This document shows, piece after piece, positions 8,035 to 16,758 of a stretch of DNA of 64,000 nt. Origin of the DNA: Youxingia wuxianensis (lineage in GTDB: Bacteria > Bacillota > Clostridia > Oscillospirales > Ruminococcaceae). The notes beneath the pieces are model-generated. The model was not told the origin of the DNA. It saw nothing but the letters and a program-made list of their open reading frames with translations, and did not search any database. Position 1 is the first letter of the stretch, and each line of letters begins with the position of its first letter. Position numbers and translations under genes: made by a program. Where the stretch lies: the NCBI RefSeq assembly GCF_014385085.1, contig NZ_JACRTD010000001.1:372001-436000 (forward strand), given 5' to 3'.

Positions 8035-8718
8035 TTATAGAATTAAATAACCGCTTAAGCTAGTGGTAATAGCCCCGTCTAGCAGCGCTATGATGATACA
8101 CATTAATGTAAAGATAAAATACTTTACGCAATATTTTTTGGTGCGCACTTCTTCCGATTGACTAGAAATGGAAGCTCGGAATAAGCGTATGGATAGTTTT
8201 AATGAAGTTTTGCAGGCGCTGAGGAGCAATGCAGTGGATAGGAACATAGTTGGTAAAATGAGCAATGCTACATACTTCATGGCTTCCCCACCATGCTCTA
8301 AATAGATCATTCCAATAGAAAATCCATATCCCAGCCCTTTGAATAGAGGAACAAGGACAATAATTAGCTGAGAGATGGTACAAAAACCACAAAAAAACAG
8401 CAGAGCCAACAATAAAAAAGTAGAAAGAAATGTGGATAAAGCGATGGAGGAAAAAGATTGCACTCTGCGTTTTTCAACATATCCGCCCAGGATAATTTTG
8501 AGGGATTCAATGGTGGAAAGATCCGATTTGCTTAATAGAATTGTTCCGATAAAAACTCCCAGTAAAAATAATATTCCTAGTATAATCATCCATAAATTGG
8601 AACGAAAATAAAATAAAAAAGACCGCGAAGAGACGCCTTGCCGAAAATCCCCCGGCACAGCCCTTTTAGCGGTCTTTAAATTTTCTAAGTCTACTACATG
8701 AAATCCCACAGCACTCAA
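8035..8718 (-). CDS. spoIIM: SpoIIM-like membrane protein
   Basis: About 227 residues with five to six membrane segments (near 39-60, 95-115, 122-145, 150-172, 202-222) and the motif KGLGYGFSIGMIY of the SpoIIM/DUF95 family. In Bacillus SpoIIM joins SpoIID and SpoIIP in the complex that thins septal peptidoglycan during engulfment. The N-terminal 35 residues are cytosolic and include HVVDLENLKTAK. The start is uncertain: TTG 8718 lies almost inside an AAAGGA site, while GTG 8709 is better spaced. spoIID and spoIIP are not nearby. Confidence in the family is good, and the sporulation role is inferred from it. Confidence 0.75.
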   Translation of the reverse strand: MSAVGFHVVDLENLKTAKRAVPGDFRQGVSSRSFLFYFRSNLWMIILGILFLLGVFIGTILLSKSDLSTIESLKIILGGYVEKRRVQSFSSIALSTFLSTFLLLALLFFCGFCTISQLIIVLVPLFKGLGYGFSIGMIYLEHGGEAMKYVALLILPTMFLSTALLLSACKTSLKLSIRLFRASISSQSEEVRTKKYCVKYFIFTLMCIIIALLDGAITTSLSGYLIL

Positions 8719-8780
8719 ATCCTTTAATTTAAAATTCTCTTCTTTACAGGATATGAGACAAGTTGTAGGTTTATTCCCGT

Positions 8781-9584
8781 TTATTGTCCAAGCTCATAAG
8801 TTCGTTTGATCGTATCGTCAAAACACTGAATTAACGCCTTGTTAAAGTTATTTTCTTCCAGTGCTTTCAGGCCGGCGAAGGTAGTTCCGCCTGGGGAAGT
8901 TACCATATCGATCAATTCCTGATGGGTTTTTCCGCTTTCGAGCATCATTTTTGCCGAACCAATCAAGGTATTGCAGAACAGTCGATTGGCAGTATCTGCA
9001 TCAAATCCCAAAGAAACCGCCCGGTCAACAAATACCTTAGCAAACAGATAAATATAAGCGGGACTGCTGCCGTTAAGAGGAATTACCTCGTTCATTTTCT
9101 CTGAATCGATAGTTTCTACCTGTCCAGCGCAAGCAAATATTTTTTTAACAAAAGAAAATTCTTCTTCCGTTACCGGATCAATTTTACTTATAGCGGAAGA
9201 ACCGCAGCCAAGAAGAAGCGGAGTATTGGGCATCACACGGACTAGTTTTACATCATATCCCAAATTTTCCTTGATAAATTGGGCGCTGATTCCGGCGGCG
9301 ATAGAAATAAAGACAGTCTCTTTATTCACCGCAGGACGTATCTGTGCCAGCACGTCAGTAAAGTTTTGCGGTTTTATAGAAAGAACAACATTTTTACACT
9401 GAGAAACCAGAGCTTCAATGGATTTACAGACAGCAAATCCCTGAGAACGGTAACTCTCTAGTTTTTCTTTGTTGATGTCATATAAAGCTATCTGAGAAGG
9501 AGAAATCATGTGGGAAGCAACAATTCCGTTGATAATTGCCCCTGCCATGTTCCCAGTCCCAATAAAACCGATCGTATACTCCAT
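8781..9584 (-). CDS. proC: Pyrroline-5-carboxylate reductase
   Basis: 267 residues; catalyses the last step of proline synthesis, NAD(P)H reduction of pyrroline-5-carboxylate. The N-terminal Rossmann domain has the dinucleotide motif IGFIGTGNMAGAI (residues 5-17). The C-terminal dimerisation domain has GSSPAYIYLFAKVFVDRAVSLG and ends in the family signature TSPGGTTFAGLKALEE. The ATG at 9584 follows AGGAGGG with a good gap; a longer frame upstream is not supported. It starts 11 bases after the maturase gene, so it is likely on that transcript although the functions look unrelated. Confidence 0.93.
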   Translation of the reverse strand: MEYTIGFIGTGNMAGAIINGIVASHMISPSQIALYDINKEKLESYRSQGFAVCKSIEALVSQCKNVVLSIKPQNFTDVLAQIRPAVNKETVFISIAAGISAQFIKENLGYDVKLVRVMPNTPLLLGCGSSAISKIDPVTEEEFSFVKKIFACAGQVETIDSEKMNEVIPLNGSSPAYIYLFAKVFVDRAVSLGFDADTANRLFCNTLIGSAKMMLESGKTHQELIDMVTSPGGTTFAGLKALEENNFNKALIQCFDDTIKRTYELGQ

Positions 9585-9595
9585 CTTTTTCCCTC

Positions 9596-10963
9596 CTAAA
9601 CCAGGTCGGCTTCCGCCGCCTTTATCATAATAGCGCACTCCACACGCTTCTTCTCCAGTTCACAGGAAAGTTTGTGGGGCTTTAAAATATCCCCCTGATA
9701 TTGCATACTATTGGCATTACATCCGCCGGAACAATAAAATTTTGCCCAGCAGTTTTTGCACTCTTCTTTTCCATAAACAGTAGCTTTGGCAAACTGAGCT
9801 TTACGCTCAAAATCCAGGGACTGATCAAACACATTTCCCATCTTCCACTCTTCATGCCCTACAAATTGATGGCAGGGATAAACATCTCCATCGGGCGTTA
9901 TAGCAACATATTCGTTGCCACAGCCGCAGCCCCTCAGACGCTTAATGGCGCAAGGGCCCTGATCAAGATCGATCATAAAGTGAAAGAAATTAAACCCCTC
10001 CCCTTTTTTATCCTTCTCGATCATTATCTTGGAAAGACGGTCGTATTCAGCGAATACCTCCGGCAGATCCTCCTGGGTAAGAGCGTAGGGCATCTTTGGA
10101 TCCGCTACTACCGGTTCTACTGAAATCTGATCAAATCCCATCTCGTTGAGATGCAGTACATCATTGGCAAAATCTTTATTATATTTGGTAAAGGTTCCCC
10201 GAACATAATACTGATCCTGTCCCCGCTTTTGTACCAGGTGTTGAAATTTAGGCATAATGCTGTCATAGCAGCCCCTGCCGTCTACCCGGGCACGAACTCG
10301 GTCGTTTACTTCTTTGCGTCCATCGATGGAAAGGACCACGTTGGACATTTCTTTGTTAATAAAATCAATCTTATCGTCATCCAGTAAGAGTCCGTTGGTA
10401 GTGATAGTAAATCGGAACAACTTATTGTGCTCCTTTTCCAGCGAACGGGCATACTGCACTACTTGTTTGACCACATCAAAATTCATCAGCGGTTCCCCGC
10501 CGAAGAAATCCAGCTCCAAATTGTGGCGGCCATAAGAATATTTAATCAGATAATCAATCGCCGCCTTTCCTACCTCGAAAGACATCAACTGGCGATGTCC
10601 CATATATTCCCCGGTATCCGCAAAACAGTACTGGCACCTCAGGTTACAGTCATGGGCGATATGCAGGCACATGGCCTTTACCGGAGAAGGAGTCATCATA
10701 GAGGCAAACTTTTCATAATCATCGCTGGAAAAAAGCAAATCTTTTTCATGGAGAGCTAGAATTTCCTCATAGGTTTCTATAATCTCTTTTTGGGGATATT
10801 TCTCCTGAAGGGCACTCAACGCCTCTGCTGGACAGGTCTGCGGCAGGTTATCTTCAGAAAGATAATCCAGAATATCATAAAACAGTTCGTCCACTACATG
10901 GACAGCGCCGCTGTTAACGTCTAAAACTATAAAATATCCATTGGATGTATACTTATGTATCAT
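9596..10963 (-). CDS. scfB: SCIFF peptide maturase (radical SAM/SPASM)
   Basis: 456 residues. Installs thioether cross-links from cysteine sulfur to alpha carbons in the SCIFF peptide, which is encoded just upstream. The N-terminal part (about 1-90) is the peptide-recognising RRE-like region. The radical SAM cluster motif is CNLRCQYC with Cys106, Cys110 and Cys113, followed by FFGGEPLMN. The C-terminal SPASM region has many cysteines that bind two auxiliary Fe-S clusters (C-x-C-GNEY, YPCHQF, CKNCWAKFYCSGGC). The ATG at 10963 has AGGAG upstream; the longer frame is not needed. The peptide gene 100 bases upstream confirms the assignment. Confidence 0.93.
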   Translation of the reverse strand: MIHKYTSNGYFIVLDVNSGAVHVVDELFYDILDYLSEDNLPQTCPAEALSALQEKYPQKEIIETYEEILALHEKDLLFSSDDYEKFASMMTPSPVKAMCLHIAHDCNLRCQYCFADTGEYMGHRQLMSFEVGKAAIDYLIKYSYGRHNLELDFFGGEPLMNFDVVKQVVQYARSLEKEHNKLFRFTITTNGLLLDDDKIDFINKEMSNVVLSIDGRKEVNDRVRARVDGRGCYDSIMPKFQHLVQKRGQDQYYVRGTFTKYNKDFANDVLHLNEMGFDQISVEPVVADPKMPYALTQEDLPEVFAEYDRLSKIMIEKDKKGEGFNFFHFMIDLDQGPCAIKRLRGCGCGNEYVAITPDGDVYPCHQFVGHEEWKMGNVFDQSLDFERKAQFAKATVYGKEECKNCWAKFYCSGGCNANSMQYQGDILKPHKLSCELEKKRVECAIMIKAAEADLV

Positions 10964-11014
10964 TCTCAATAAAACTCCTAACGAAAGAATAGGGCAGTTT
11001 TTCAACCACCCTCA

Positions 11015-11052
11015 CATGAAAATAAATGAAAGAAGGCAGTTTTCACTGCCTT
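11015..11052 (-). terminator. Attenuating hairpin between SCIFF gene and its maturase
   Basis: An 8-bp stem, 11033-11040 with 11045-11052, with a four-base loop. On the minus strand it is followed by an imperfect T-rich stretch. It lies 12 bases after the peptide stop codon. It probably lets most transcripts end after the abundant precursor peptide, with readthrough into the maturase. Confidence 0.65.
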
Positions 11053-11064
11053 ACATTATCATTT

Positions 11065-11208
11065 TTATTTTTTATGCTCGCATTTTTGATTAGCCACCGT
11101 ACAGGAAGTTTTGCAAGCGGACTGACAGGAAGCCTGGCATTCGCCGCAACCACCCTTTACTGCGGATTCTTTCAAATTGGCGTTGTTTAATGTTTTAACA
11201 TGTTTCAT
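11065..11208 (-). CDS. scfA: SCIFF ribosomal peptide precursor (six cysteines in forty-five)
   Basis: A 47-residue peptide beginning MKHVKTLNNANLKESAVKGG. Its six cysteines, at positions 21, 24, 28, 32, 36 and 43, match the SCIFF family (TIGR03973 type). The N-terminal half is the leader recognised by the maturase; the Cys-rich half is the core, where thioethers are formed. The ATG at 11208 has an AGAGG site eight bases upstream. It has its own promoter and an attenuator hairpin behind it. SCIFF is near universal in clostridia but its biological role is not settled. It is too short for ordinary gene-length cut-offs. Confidence 0.95.
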   Translation of the reverse strand: MKHVKTLNNANLKESAVKGGCGECQASCQSACKTSCTVANQKCEHKK

Positions 11209-11248
11209 TGGTATAACCTCTTTCTTTGATCCTTAATTTCTACTGCAA

Positions 11249-11277
11249 ATTATAACATAGCCAGCAGAAAAATTCAA
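11249..11277 (-). promoter_or_regulatory. Promoter of the SCIFF operon
   Basis: On the minus strand TTGAAT (11277-11272), 17 bases, TATAAT (11254-11249). The -35 box directly abuts the stop codon of the upstream membrane protein gene. The transcript would start near 11242, giving a short leader. Confidence 0.75.
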
Positions 11278-11676
11278 TTACTTGAATTTTTTTCTTTTAT
11301 TTACTCCGACAACTCCGCCTAAAGCGGATGCAAACAGTACCGCCGCTAATTTACTCAAAGCGATGATACCAAATCCGGATCCGTCAAACGCGAGATTGGC
11401 AAGGCTTAAAATGCAGAATAGACACCCGCCGCACACAAGTCCTAACAGCAATCCTTTTTCTCGGGAATAAGCGGCGCTGACAAACCCTGCTGTAAAACCG
11501 CCGAAAATAAAGGTGATGAGAGATACCACCGATACTACCGCCTGCGGCATATCTTTAAATCCCATAATCACCGACATGATAATAAGAAGCAAAAAACAAG
11601 CGATTGCGCCTGCAATTATTCCATATGTAATCGGACGGATAAAACGCTTTGCACCATGAACATCAGGCTGTTTCAT
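11278..11676 (-). CDS. TIGR04086-type membrane protein
   Basis: 132 residues with four predicted membrane helices (about 15-37, 45-68, 76-98, 103-125), a short cytosolic N-terminus and a basic tail (NKRKKFK). It resembles the clostridial TIGR04086 family, which is typically found beside the SCIFF genes, as here. Function is unknown. The ATG at 11676 has a strong GGGGGAG site seven bases upstream; a TTG at 11694 would overlap that site. It lies 63 bases after yajC on the same strand. Confidence 0.75.
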   Translation of the reverse strand: MKQPDVHGAKRFIRPITYGIIAGAIACFLLLIIMSVIMGFKDMPQAVVSVVSLITFIFGGFTAGFVSAAYSREKGLLLGLVCGGCLFCILSLANLAFDGSGFGIIALSKLAAVLFASALGGVVGVNKRKKFK

Positions 11677-11739
11677 TGAAAACTCCCCCTTCAATCCTTA
11701 CTAAAGAATATTCAAGGGAGTATCTCAATATTACAGGGA

Positions 11740-12051
11740 TTATTTTTCTTTTTTCGCGGCGGCCGCCTCTTCATGAGCAGTGTTGTTAGCCTGGACAGCC
11801 CATTTAGCAATTCTGATTTTGTTTCTGTCCGAAGCGGTTTCGATCACAACAAAATCATCGCGAACAGTAACAACAGTACCGATAATACCGCCCTGTGTAA
11901 TTACTTCATCGCCCACCTGCAGGTTGGCACGCATCTGCTGAACCGCTTTTTCACGCTTTTTCTGCGGACGGATCAACATAAAATAAAATACAATGATAAT
12001 TAATACCAAGGGGCCAAACTGCACTAGCATGGCAGTAGTCTCTGGGGACAT
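11740..12051 (-). CDS. yajC: Preprotein translocase subunit YajC
   Basis: 103 residues. YajC associates with SecDF and the Sec translocon. It has one N-terminal membrane helix (about residues 9-30) followed by the family signature YFMLIRPQKKREK and the hydrophilic domain with GDEVITQGGIIGTV. The C-terminus is an alanine- and lysine-rich tail. The ATG at 12051 follows GGAGG with a seven-base gap. tgt and queA lie directly upstream, the common queA-tgt-yajC order. Confidence 0.93.
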   Translation of the reverse strand: MSPETTAMLVQFGPLVLIIIVFYFMLIRPQKKREKAVQQMRANLQVGDEVITQGGIIGTVVTVRDDFVVIETASDRNKIRIAKWAVQANNTAHEEAAAAKKEK

Positions 12052-12136
12052 AAGAGCACCTCCGTTAAAATTAGATACTTGTATTATTATAGCGTTAAAG
12101 GCTGTTTGTTGCAAGTATTTTCATATTAAAAGTTCA

Positions 12137-13267
12137 TTAAATACGTTTGGATAGGATGGGTACCCAATGACGACGAAATTCTTCAAAAGTATTATTATCC
12201 AAAGCATCCCGGATTTTTTCCATCAGGGTATTATAAAAATATAAATTATGCATTACCCCAAGGCGCATAGCCAGCATCTCATTGGCACGGAACAGATGGC
12301 GCAGATATGCCCGGCTGTGATTTTGACATACCGGGCAGTCACACTGGCTGTCCAGAGGCGATGAATCGGTAAGGTATTTGGCGTTGTTGATATTAATAAT
12401 GCCCGACCAGGTGAATAAGGTTCCATGACGGGCGTTCCGGCTGGGCATTACACAGTCGAACAGATCAATTCCCCGGTAAACCCCTTCAATGATATTGACG
12501 GGGGTCCCAACTCCCATTAAATAGCGGATTTTATCCGCCGGCGCATACGGCTCTACCGCTTCGATAATCTCATACATTTCCTCGGCAGTTTCCCCTACCG
12601 CCAACCCGCCGATGGCATAGCCGTCTAACTCCATTTGAACAATCTCCTGCATATGCTGGATACGCAAGTCCTTATATGTGGACCCTTGATTGATGCCAAA
12701 AAGCAGCTGGTGGGGATTGATCGTATCTTCCAGAGAGTTGAGCCGGTTCATTTCCGCCTTGCAGCGAGCCAGCCACCGGGTGGTGCGCTGGATGGATTTT
12801 AAAGTATAATCATAAGGGGCGGGATTTTCAATACATTCATCAAACGCCATAGCAATAGTGGATGCCAGATGAGACTGGATTTGCATACTCTGCTCCGGAC
12901 CCATAAAAATCCGTTTTCCATCCACATGGGATTGAAAGAATACCCCTTCCTCTTTAATTTTGCGAAGCTTTGCCAAAGAAAACACCTGAAATCCGCCGCT
13001 GTCGGTTAGAATAGGCTTTTTCCAGCCCATAAACTTGTGAAGTCCGCCCATAGCCTGAATCACATCGTCCCCTGGACGGACATGGAGATGATAGGTGTTG
13101 CACAGTTCCACTTGGCATTTTAAATCCACCAGGTCAAAGGAGGAAATTCCTCCTTTGATAGCCGCGGAAGTACCCACATTCATAAATGCTGGAGTTTGTA
13201 TTGTCCCGTGGACGGTATCCATTTTTCCTCTTCGGGCGCTGCCCTCTTTTTTAATCAGTGTAAACAA
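12137..13267 (-). CDS. tgt: tRNA-guanine(34) transglycosylase
   Basis: 376 residues, full length. Exchanges guanine 34 for preQ1 in tRNAs with GUN anticodons. Visible are Asp89 in LTDSGGFQVFSL (substrate base recognition), the GGLAVGE segment, the nucleophile Asp in GIDLFDCVMPSRNARHG, and the zinc site CDCPVC followed by a His in YLRHL. Translation starts at TTG 13267, eight bases after AGGAGG. It follows queA by 11 bases, so both queuosine enzymes are made from one transcript. Confidence 0.95.
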   Translation of the reverse strand: MFTLIKKEGSARRGKMDTVHGTIQTPAFMNVGTSAAIKGGISSFDLVDLKCQVELCNTYHLHVRPGDDVIQAMGGLHKFMGWKKPILTDSGGFQVFSLAKLRKIKEEGVFFQSHVDGKRIFMGPEQSMQIQSHLASTIAMAFDECIENPAPYDYTLKSIQRTTRWLARCKAEMNRLNSLEDTINPHQLLFGINQGSTYKDLRIQHMQEIVQMELDGYAIGGLAVGETAEEMYEIIEAVEPYAPADKIRYLMGVGTPVNIIEGVYRGIDLFDCVMPSRNARHGTLFTWSGIININNAKYLTDSSPLDSQCDCPVCQNHSRAYLRHLFRANEMLAMRLGVMHNLYFYNTLMEKIRDALDNNTFEEFRRHWVPILSKRI

Positions 13268-13278
13268 TAAGGTTCCTC

Positions 13279-14304
13279 CTATAATAACAGCATAGCGTCG
13301 CCGAAGCTGAAGAAACGGTATTTTTCTTTCACAGCCACGTCATAGGCGCGCATAGTATGCTCATATCCGGCGAAAGCGCTGACCAGCATAATTAAGGTGC
13401 TTTCCGGAAGATGAAAGTTAGTGATCAGCCCATCCAGAACTTGAAATTTAAATCCAGGGTAGATAAAAATATCGGTATATCCTTCCGACTGGCAGATACA
13501 GCCTTCCTTTGCCGCTACAGATTCCAAAGTACGACAGCTGGTGGTTCCAACAGCAATGACACGGTTTCCCCGCGCTTTGGTTTCATTGATAAGATCCGCA
13601 GTTTCTTTTGGAAGGAAATAATGCTCTGAATGCATATGATGCTGGGTAATCTCCTCCACTTTTACCGGACGGAAGGTGCCGATTCCCACATGCAGGGTAA
13701 CCTCAGCGATAGCGATCCCCTTTTCCTTCAGCCTGTCCATCAGCTGGGTGGTAAAATGCAGCCCCGCCGTAGGTGCCGCCGCAGATCCCAACTGCTTGGA
13801 ATAGACCGTCTGGTACCGCTCATTGTCCTGTAAGGTTTCAGTGATATAAGGCGGCAGGGGCATATTCCCGATTTTTTCCAAGATATCGTAAAAATTGCCG
13901 TCATAATACATTTTAGCCAAGCGGTTGCCGCCGTCGGTGGTACCCAGGATTTCCCCGAGGAGCAGTCCCTCCCCGAATAGAAACCGGGAGCCGGTTTTGG
14001 CCTTTTTTCCCGGCCTTACCATCACTTCCCAGACGTCTTTCTCCTTCTGCTCTAAAAGCAAAAACTGCATAGCCCCTCCCGTATGTTCCTTAATTCCATA
14101 TAGCCTTGCAGGCAGAACGCGGGAATTATTGACTACGAGAGTATCTCCTGGATTAAGATAGTCTATAATATCATAAAAGTGACCGTGCTGAACTTCCCCG
14201 GTTTTTCGGTTCATATACAGCATTCGGGAGTGATCCCGAGGTTCAATGGGGGTTTGAGCGATCAGCTCGTCCGGTAGATTATAAAAAAAGTCGGATTTTT
14301 TCAC
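13279..14304 (-). CDS. queA: S-adenosylmethionine:tRNA ribosyltransferase-isomerase
   Basis: 341 residues. Adds the epoxycyclopentanediol part of epoxyqueuosine to preQ1 in tRNA. Family signatures are present: [17 protein letters not shown] near the N-terminus, [37 protein letters not shown] and a C-terminal [18 protein letters not shown]. Translation starts at GTG 14304 with an AGGAGG site seven bases upstream. The gene is divergent from the lysine-riboswitch operon, 70 bases away from that promoter. Confidence 0.95.
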   Translation of the reverse strand: MKKSDFFYNLPDELIAQTPIEPRDHSRMLYMNRKTGEVQHGHFYDIIDYLNPGDTLVVNNSRVLPARLYGIKEHTGGAMQFLLLEQKEKDVWEVMVRPGKKAKTGSRFLFGEGLLLGEILGTTDGGNRLAKMYYDGNFYDILEKIGNMPLPPYITETLQDNERYQTVYSKQLGSAAAPTAGLHFTTQLMDRLKEKGIAIAEVTLHVGIGTFRPVKVEEITQHHMHSEHYFLPKETADLINETKARGNRVIAVGTTSCRTLESVAAKEGCICQSEGYTDIFIYPGFKFQVLDGLITNFHLPESTLIMLVSAFAGYEHTMRAYDVAVKEKYRFFSFGDAMLLL

Positions 14305-14373
14305 AATAGCCTCCTAGAACTTGTAACCTCTGGTAAAATAAAGGATATTTTCAGAAAGTTTGCCCTTTTTTAG

Positions 14374-14402
14374 TTGACATAAGCGGATACGGATGATAAT
14401 AT
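14374..14402 (+). promoter_or_regulatory. Promoter of the lysine-biosynthesis operon
   Basis: TTGACA at 14374-14379, 17 bases, TAATAT at 14397-14402; an overlapping TATAAT at 14400 is spaced too far. The transcript would begin near 14408, just before the riboswitch. Confidence 0.72.
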
Positions 14403-14418
14403 AATCAAGTAAGCCAAA

Positions 14419-14590
14419 CCGGTAGAGGAGCGTCTTTACAAAAGTAGCCAGAAGTGAGATTGCCAAGGTCGTTGATAACTGGTGAAAGGGTTGGACGCCG
14501 AAGAAAATTGTCTGGCAAGCAGTTTTCTGGGCATACGTTTAAAAGACGTATGACTGTCATCATTTTGCAAAAATGATGGAGAGCTATAGG
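14419..14590 (+). promoter_or_regulatory. Lysine riboswitch (L-box) aptamer
   Basis: The conserved pieces occur in order and spacing: GTAGAGGAGCG at 14422, AAAGTAG at 14440, GGTGAAAGGG at 14481, ACGCCGAAG at 14495, an ATACGT/ACGTAT hairpin at 14533-14551, and CATCATTTTGCAAAAATGATGG at 14559-14580 (the last helix), closing with AGCTAT at 14582-14587 that pairs back with the GTAG at the start. This matches the lysC-type aptamer of Bacillus. Bound lysine is expected to stabilise a form that allows the terminator at 14684 to fold, which shuts off asd-dapA-dapB. Confidence 0.93.
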
Positions 14591-14683
14591 TGGCAGGAAT
14601 GAACGAAATGTCATGGACTCCGTCTGTCCATGCGCCTTTGTGCTATCCGTCACAATATCTTCTCTATTATATTGCAATTCATG

Positions 14684-14707
14684 CCGGTTTTCAACCGGTT
14701 TTTTTAT
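14684..14707 (+). terminator. Riboswitch-controlled terminator
   Basis: CCGGTT (14684-14689), loop TTC, AACCGG (14693-14698), then seven T. It sits between the aptamer and asd, so it is the expression platform's off-state hairpin. Confidence 0.85.
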
Positions 14708-14741
14708 TATATTTTGGTTTGTGAAAGGAATGTTATGTGAA

Positions 14742-15821
14742 ATGAAACAGTATAATGTAGCGGTAGTCGGTGCTACCGGTATGGTGGGTCAGCGTTTTGT
14801 TACGTTGTTGGAAAATCACCCTTGGTTTCATATTGCCGCTTTAGCAGCGTCTCCCCGCAGCGCGGGAAAAACTTATGAAGAAGCGGTAGGAAATCGCTGG
14901 GCAATGAGTGTTCCTATGCCTCAAAAGGTAAAAAAGATGATCGTCCTGGACGCTTCTGATGTAAATACGGTAGCGTCGAAGGTTGATTTTATATTTTGCG
15001 CGGTAGATATGAAGAAAGATGAGATTAAAGCTTTGGAAGAATCTTACGCCAAAGCGGAATGTCCGGTAATTTCCAATAACTCCGCCCTTCGTCATACTCC
15101 GGACGTACCTATGATCATACCGGAGATTAACGCTCATCACGCCCAGGTAATTGAACACCAAAGAAAACGTTTGGGTACCAAACGGGGCTTTATCGCTGTA
15201 AAATCCAATTGTTCTTTGCAGAGCTATGTCCCTGCCCTTCATCCGCTGATGGAAGAATATAAAGTAAGTAAATGCCTGGTTTGTACTTATCAGGCCATTT
15301 CCGGTGCGGGAAAAACCTTTGAAACCTTCCCGGATATTATAGATAATGTGATCCCTTATATCGGCGGCGAAGAAGAAAAAAGCGAAATAGAGCCGCTAAA
15401 AATCTGGGGAAATATTGTGGACGGACAGATTGTTCCGGCCTTATCTCCTTCCATTACGGCCCAGTGTTTGCGTGTGCCTGTTTCCGACGGACATATGGCG
15501 GCGGTTTTCGTAAGTTTTGAGAAGAAACCTACGATTGAGCAAATAAAAGAAAAATGGGCGTCCTTTTCCGGGGAAGCGCAAAGCTGTTCCCTTCCCAGCG
15601 CCCCAAAACAGTTCCTCCATTATTTTGAGGAGGACAACAGACCTCAGACAAAATTGGACCGCAACCTGGAAAATGGAATGGCGGTATCCATTGGACGTTT
15701 ACGCGAGGATTCTCAGTACGACTATAAATTTGTCTGCCTGTCCCACAATACCTTGCGGGGTGCGGCAGGCGGCGGCGTATTGATGGCAGAGCTGTTGGCC
15801 GCGAAAGGTTACTTGGATTAA
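14742..15821 (+). CDS. asd: Aspartate-semialdehyde dehydrogenase
   Basis: 359 residues from ATG 14742. Reduces aspartyl phosphate to aspartate semialdehyde in the lysine/threonine/methionine branch. The NADP-binding loop is VVGATGMVGQRF (residues 8-19); the nucleophile is Cys157 in KSNCSLQS; a later conserved segment is RVPVSDGHMAAVFVSF. The overall pattern is closer to the archaeal/fungal-type enzyme than to that of E. coli. The start was placed where homology begins: a longer frame enters the terminator, and the ATG at 14730 is too close to the AAAGGA site. It is first in the lysine-riboswitch operon. Confidence 0.93.
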   Translation: MKQYNVAVVGATGMVGQRFVTLLENHPWFHIAALAASPRSAGKTYEEAVGNRWAMSVPMPQKVKKMIVLDASDVNTVASKVDFIFCAVDMKKDEIKALEESYAKAECPVISNNSALRHTPDVPMIIPEINAHHAQVIEHQRKRLGTKRGFIAVKSNCSLQSYVPALHPLMEEYKVSKCLVCTYQAISGAGKTFETFPDIIDNVIPYIGGEEEKSEIEPLKIWGNIVDGQIVPALSPSITAQCLRVPVSDGHMAAVFVSFEKKPTIEQIKEKWASFSGEAQSCSLPSAPKQFLHYFEEDNRPQTKLDRNLENGMAVSIGRLREDSQYDYKFVCLSHNTLRGAAGGGVLMAELLAAKGYLD

Positions 15822-15846
15822 TTTTATGAAGAAATGAGGTTCCCTT

Positions 15847-16734
15847 ATGAAAAAAACGATTTTTACAGGAGCCGGCGTTGCGATCATCACCCCAATGAAT
15901 GACGATTTGTCTGTAAATTGGGAAATGCTGGGCACTTTAATTGACTGGCAGATTGAAAACGGCACCGATTGTATTGTCATCTCCGGCACCACAGGGGAAG
16001 CGTCTACCCTTACGGATGAAGAACATGTGGAAACAATTCGCTATACGGTAGAGCGCGTGGCAGGCCGTGTACCGGTCATTGCGGGTGCAGGCAGCAACCA
16101 TACCGATTATGCCCTGTGGCTGTCAAAACAGGCTGCGCAGGCCGGCGCAGACGGCCTTCTTCATGTAACGCCTTACTACAATAAGACTTCCCAGGCCGGA
16201 CTGATCAAGCACTTTACTACCCTGGCGGACGCTACAGATCTGCCTGTGGTACTCTACAATGTGCCCAGCCGCACGGGACTGAATATTACTCCTCAAACCT
16301 ATTATGAACTTTCTAAGCATCCGAATATTGTAGCTACCAAAGAAGCCAGTGGAAATTTATCCGCAATTGCTACTACCCGATATTTGTGCGGGGATAATTT
16401 GGATATTTACTCCGGTAACGACGATCAGATTCTGCCGATTCTTTCTTTAGGCGGCAAAGGAGTCATTTCAGTACTTTCCAACGTGGCCCCCAGGCAAACT
16501 CACGATATCTGCCAGTGGTATTTTGAGGGAAAGGTAAAAGAAAGCGAAGCTCTTCAGATTAAATTTATGGGGCTGATCAACGCTCTTTTCTCCGACGTTA
16601 ATCCGATCCCTGTCAAAGAAGCGGTAAATATTATAGGTTATCGCGCGGGAAAATGCCGCTTGCCTTTGGTGGATATGGATGATAAACTAAAAGAGAAATT
16701 AAAAGACCAGATGAAAGCTGTTGGCGTCATCTAA
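15847..16734 (+). CDS. dapA: 4-hydroxy-tetrahydrodipicolinate synthase
   Basis: 295 residues, a TIM barrel aldolase that condenses pyruvate with aspartate semialdehyde. Lys165 (ATKEASG) forms the Schiff base with pyruvate; the catalytic triad partners are visible as Thr49 (SGTTGE), Tyr137 (LYNVPSRTG) and Tyr110/111. Arg142 would bind the aspartate semialdehyde carboxylate. The ATG follows a GAGG site and lies 25 bases after asd. Repression by lysine comes through the upstream riboswitch. Confidence 0.96.
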   Translation: MKKTIFTGAGVAIITPMNDDLSVNWEMLGTLIDWQIENGTDCIVISGTTGEASTLTDEEHVETIRYTVERVAGRVPVIAGAGSNHTDYALWLSKQAAQAGADGLLHVTPYYNKTSQAGLIKHFTTLADATDLPVVLYNVPSRTGLNITPQTYYELSKHPNIVATKEASGNLSAIATTRYLCGDNLDIYSGNDDQILPILSLGGKGVISVLSNVAPRQTHDICQWYFEGKVKESEALQIKFMGLINALFSDVNPIPVKEAVNIIGYRAGKCRLPLVDMDDKLKEKLKDQMKAVGVI

Positions 16735-16758
16735 TTTGTCATAGAAAATGGTGTTTAA

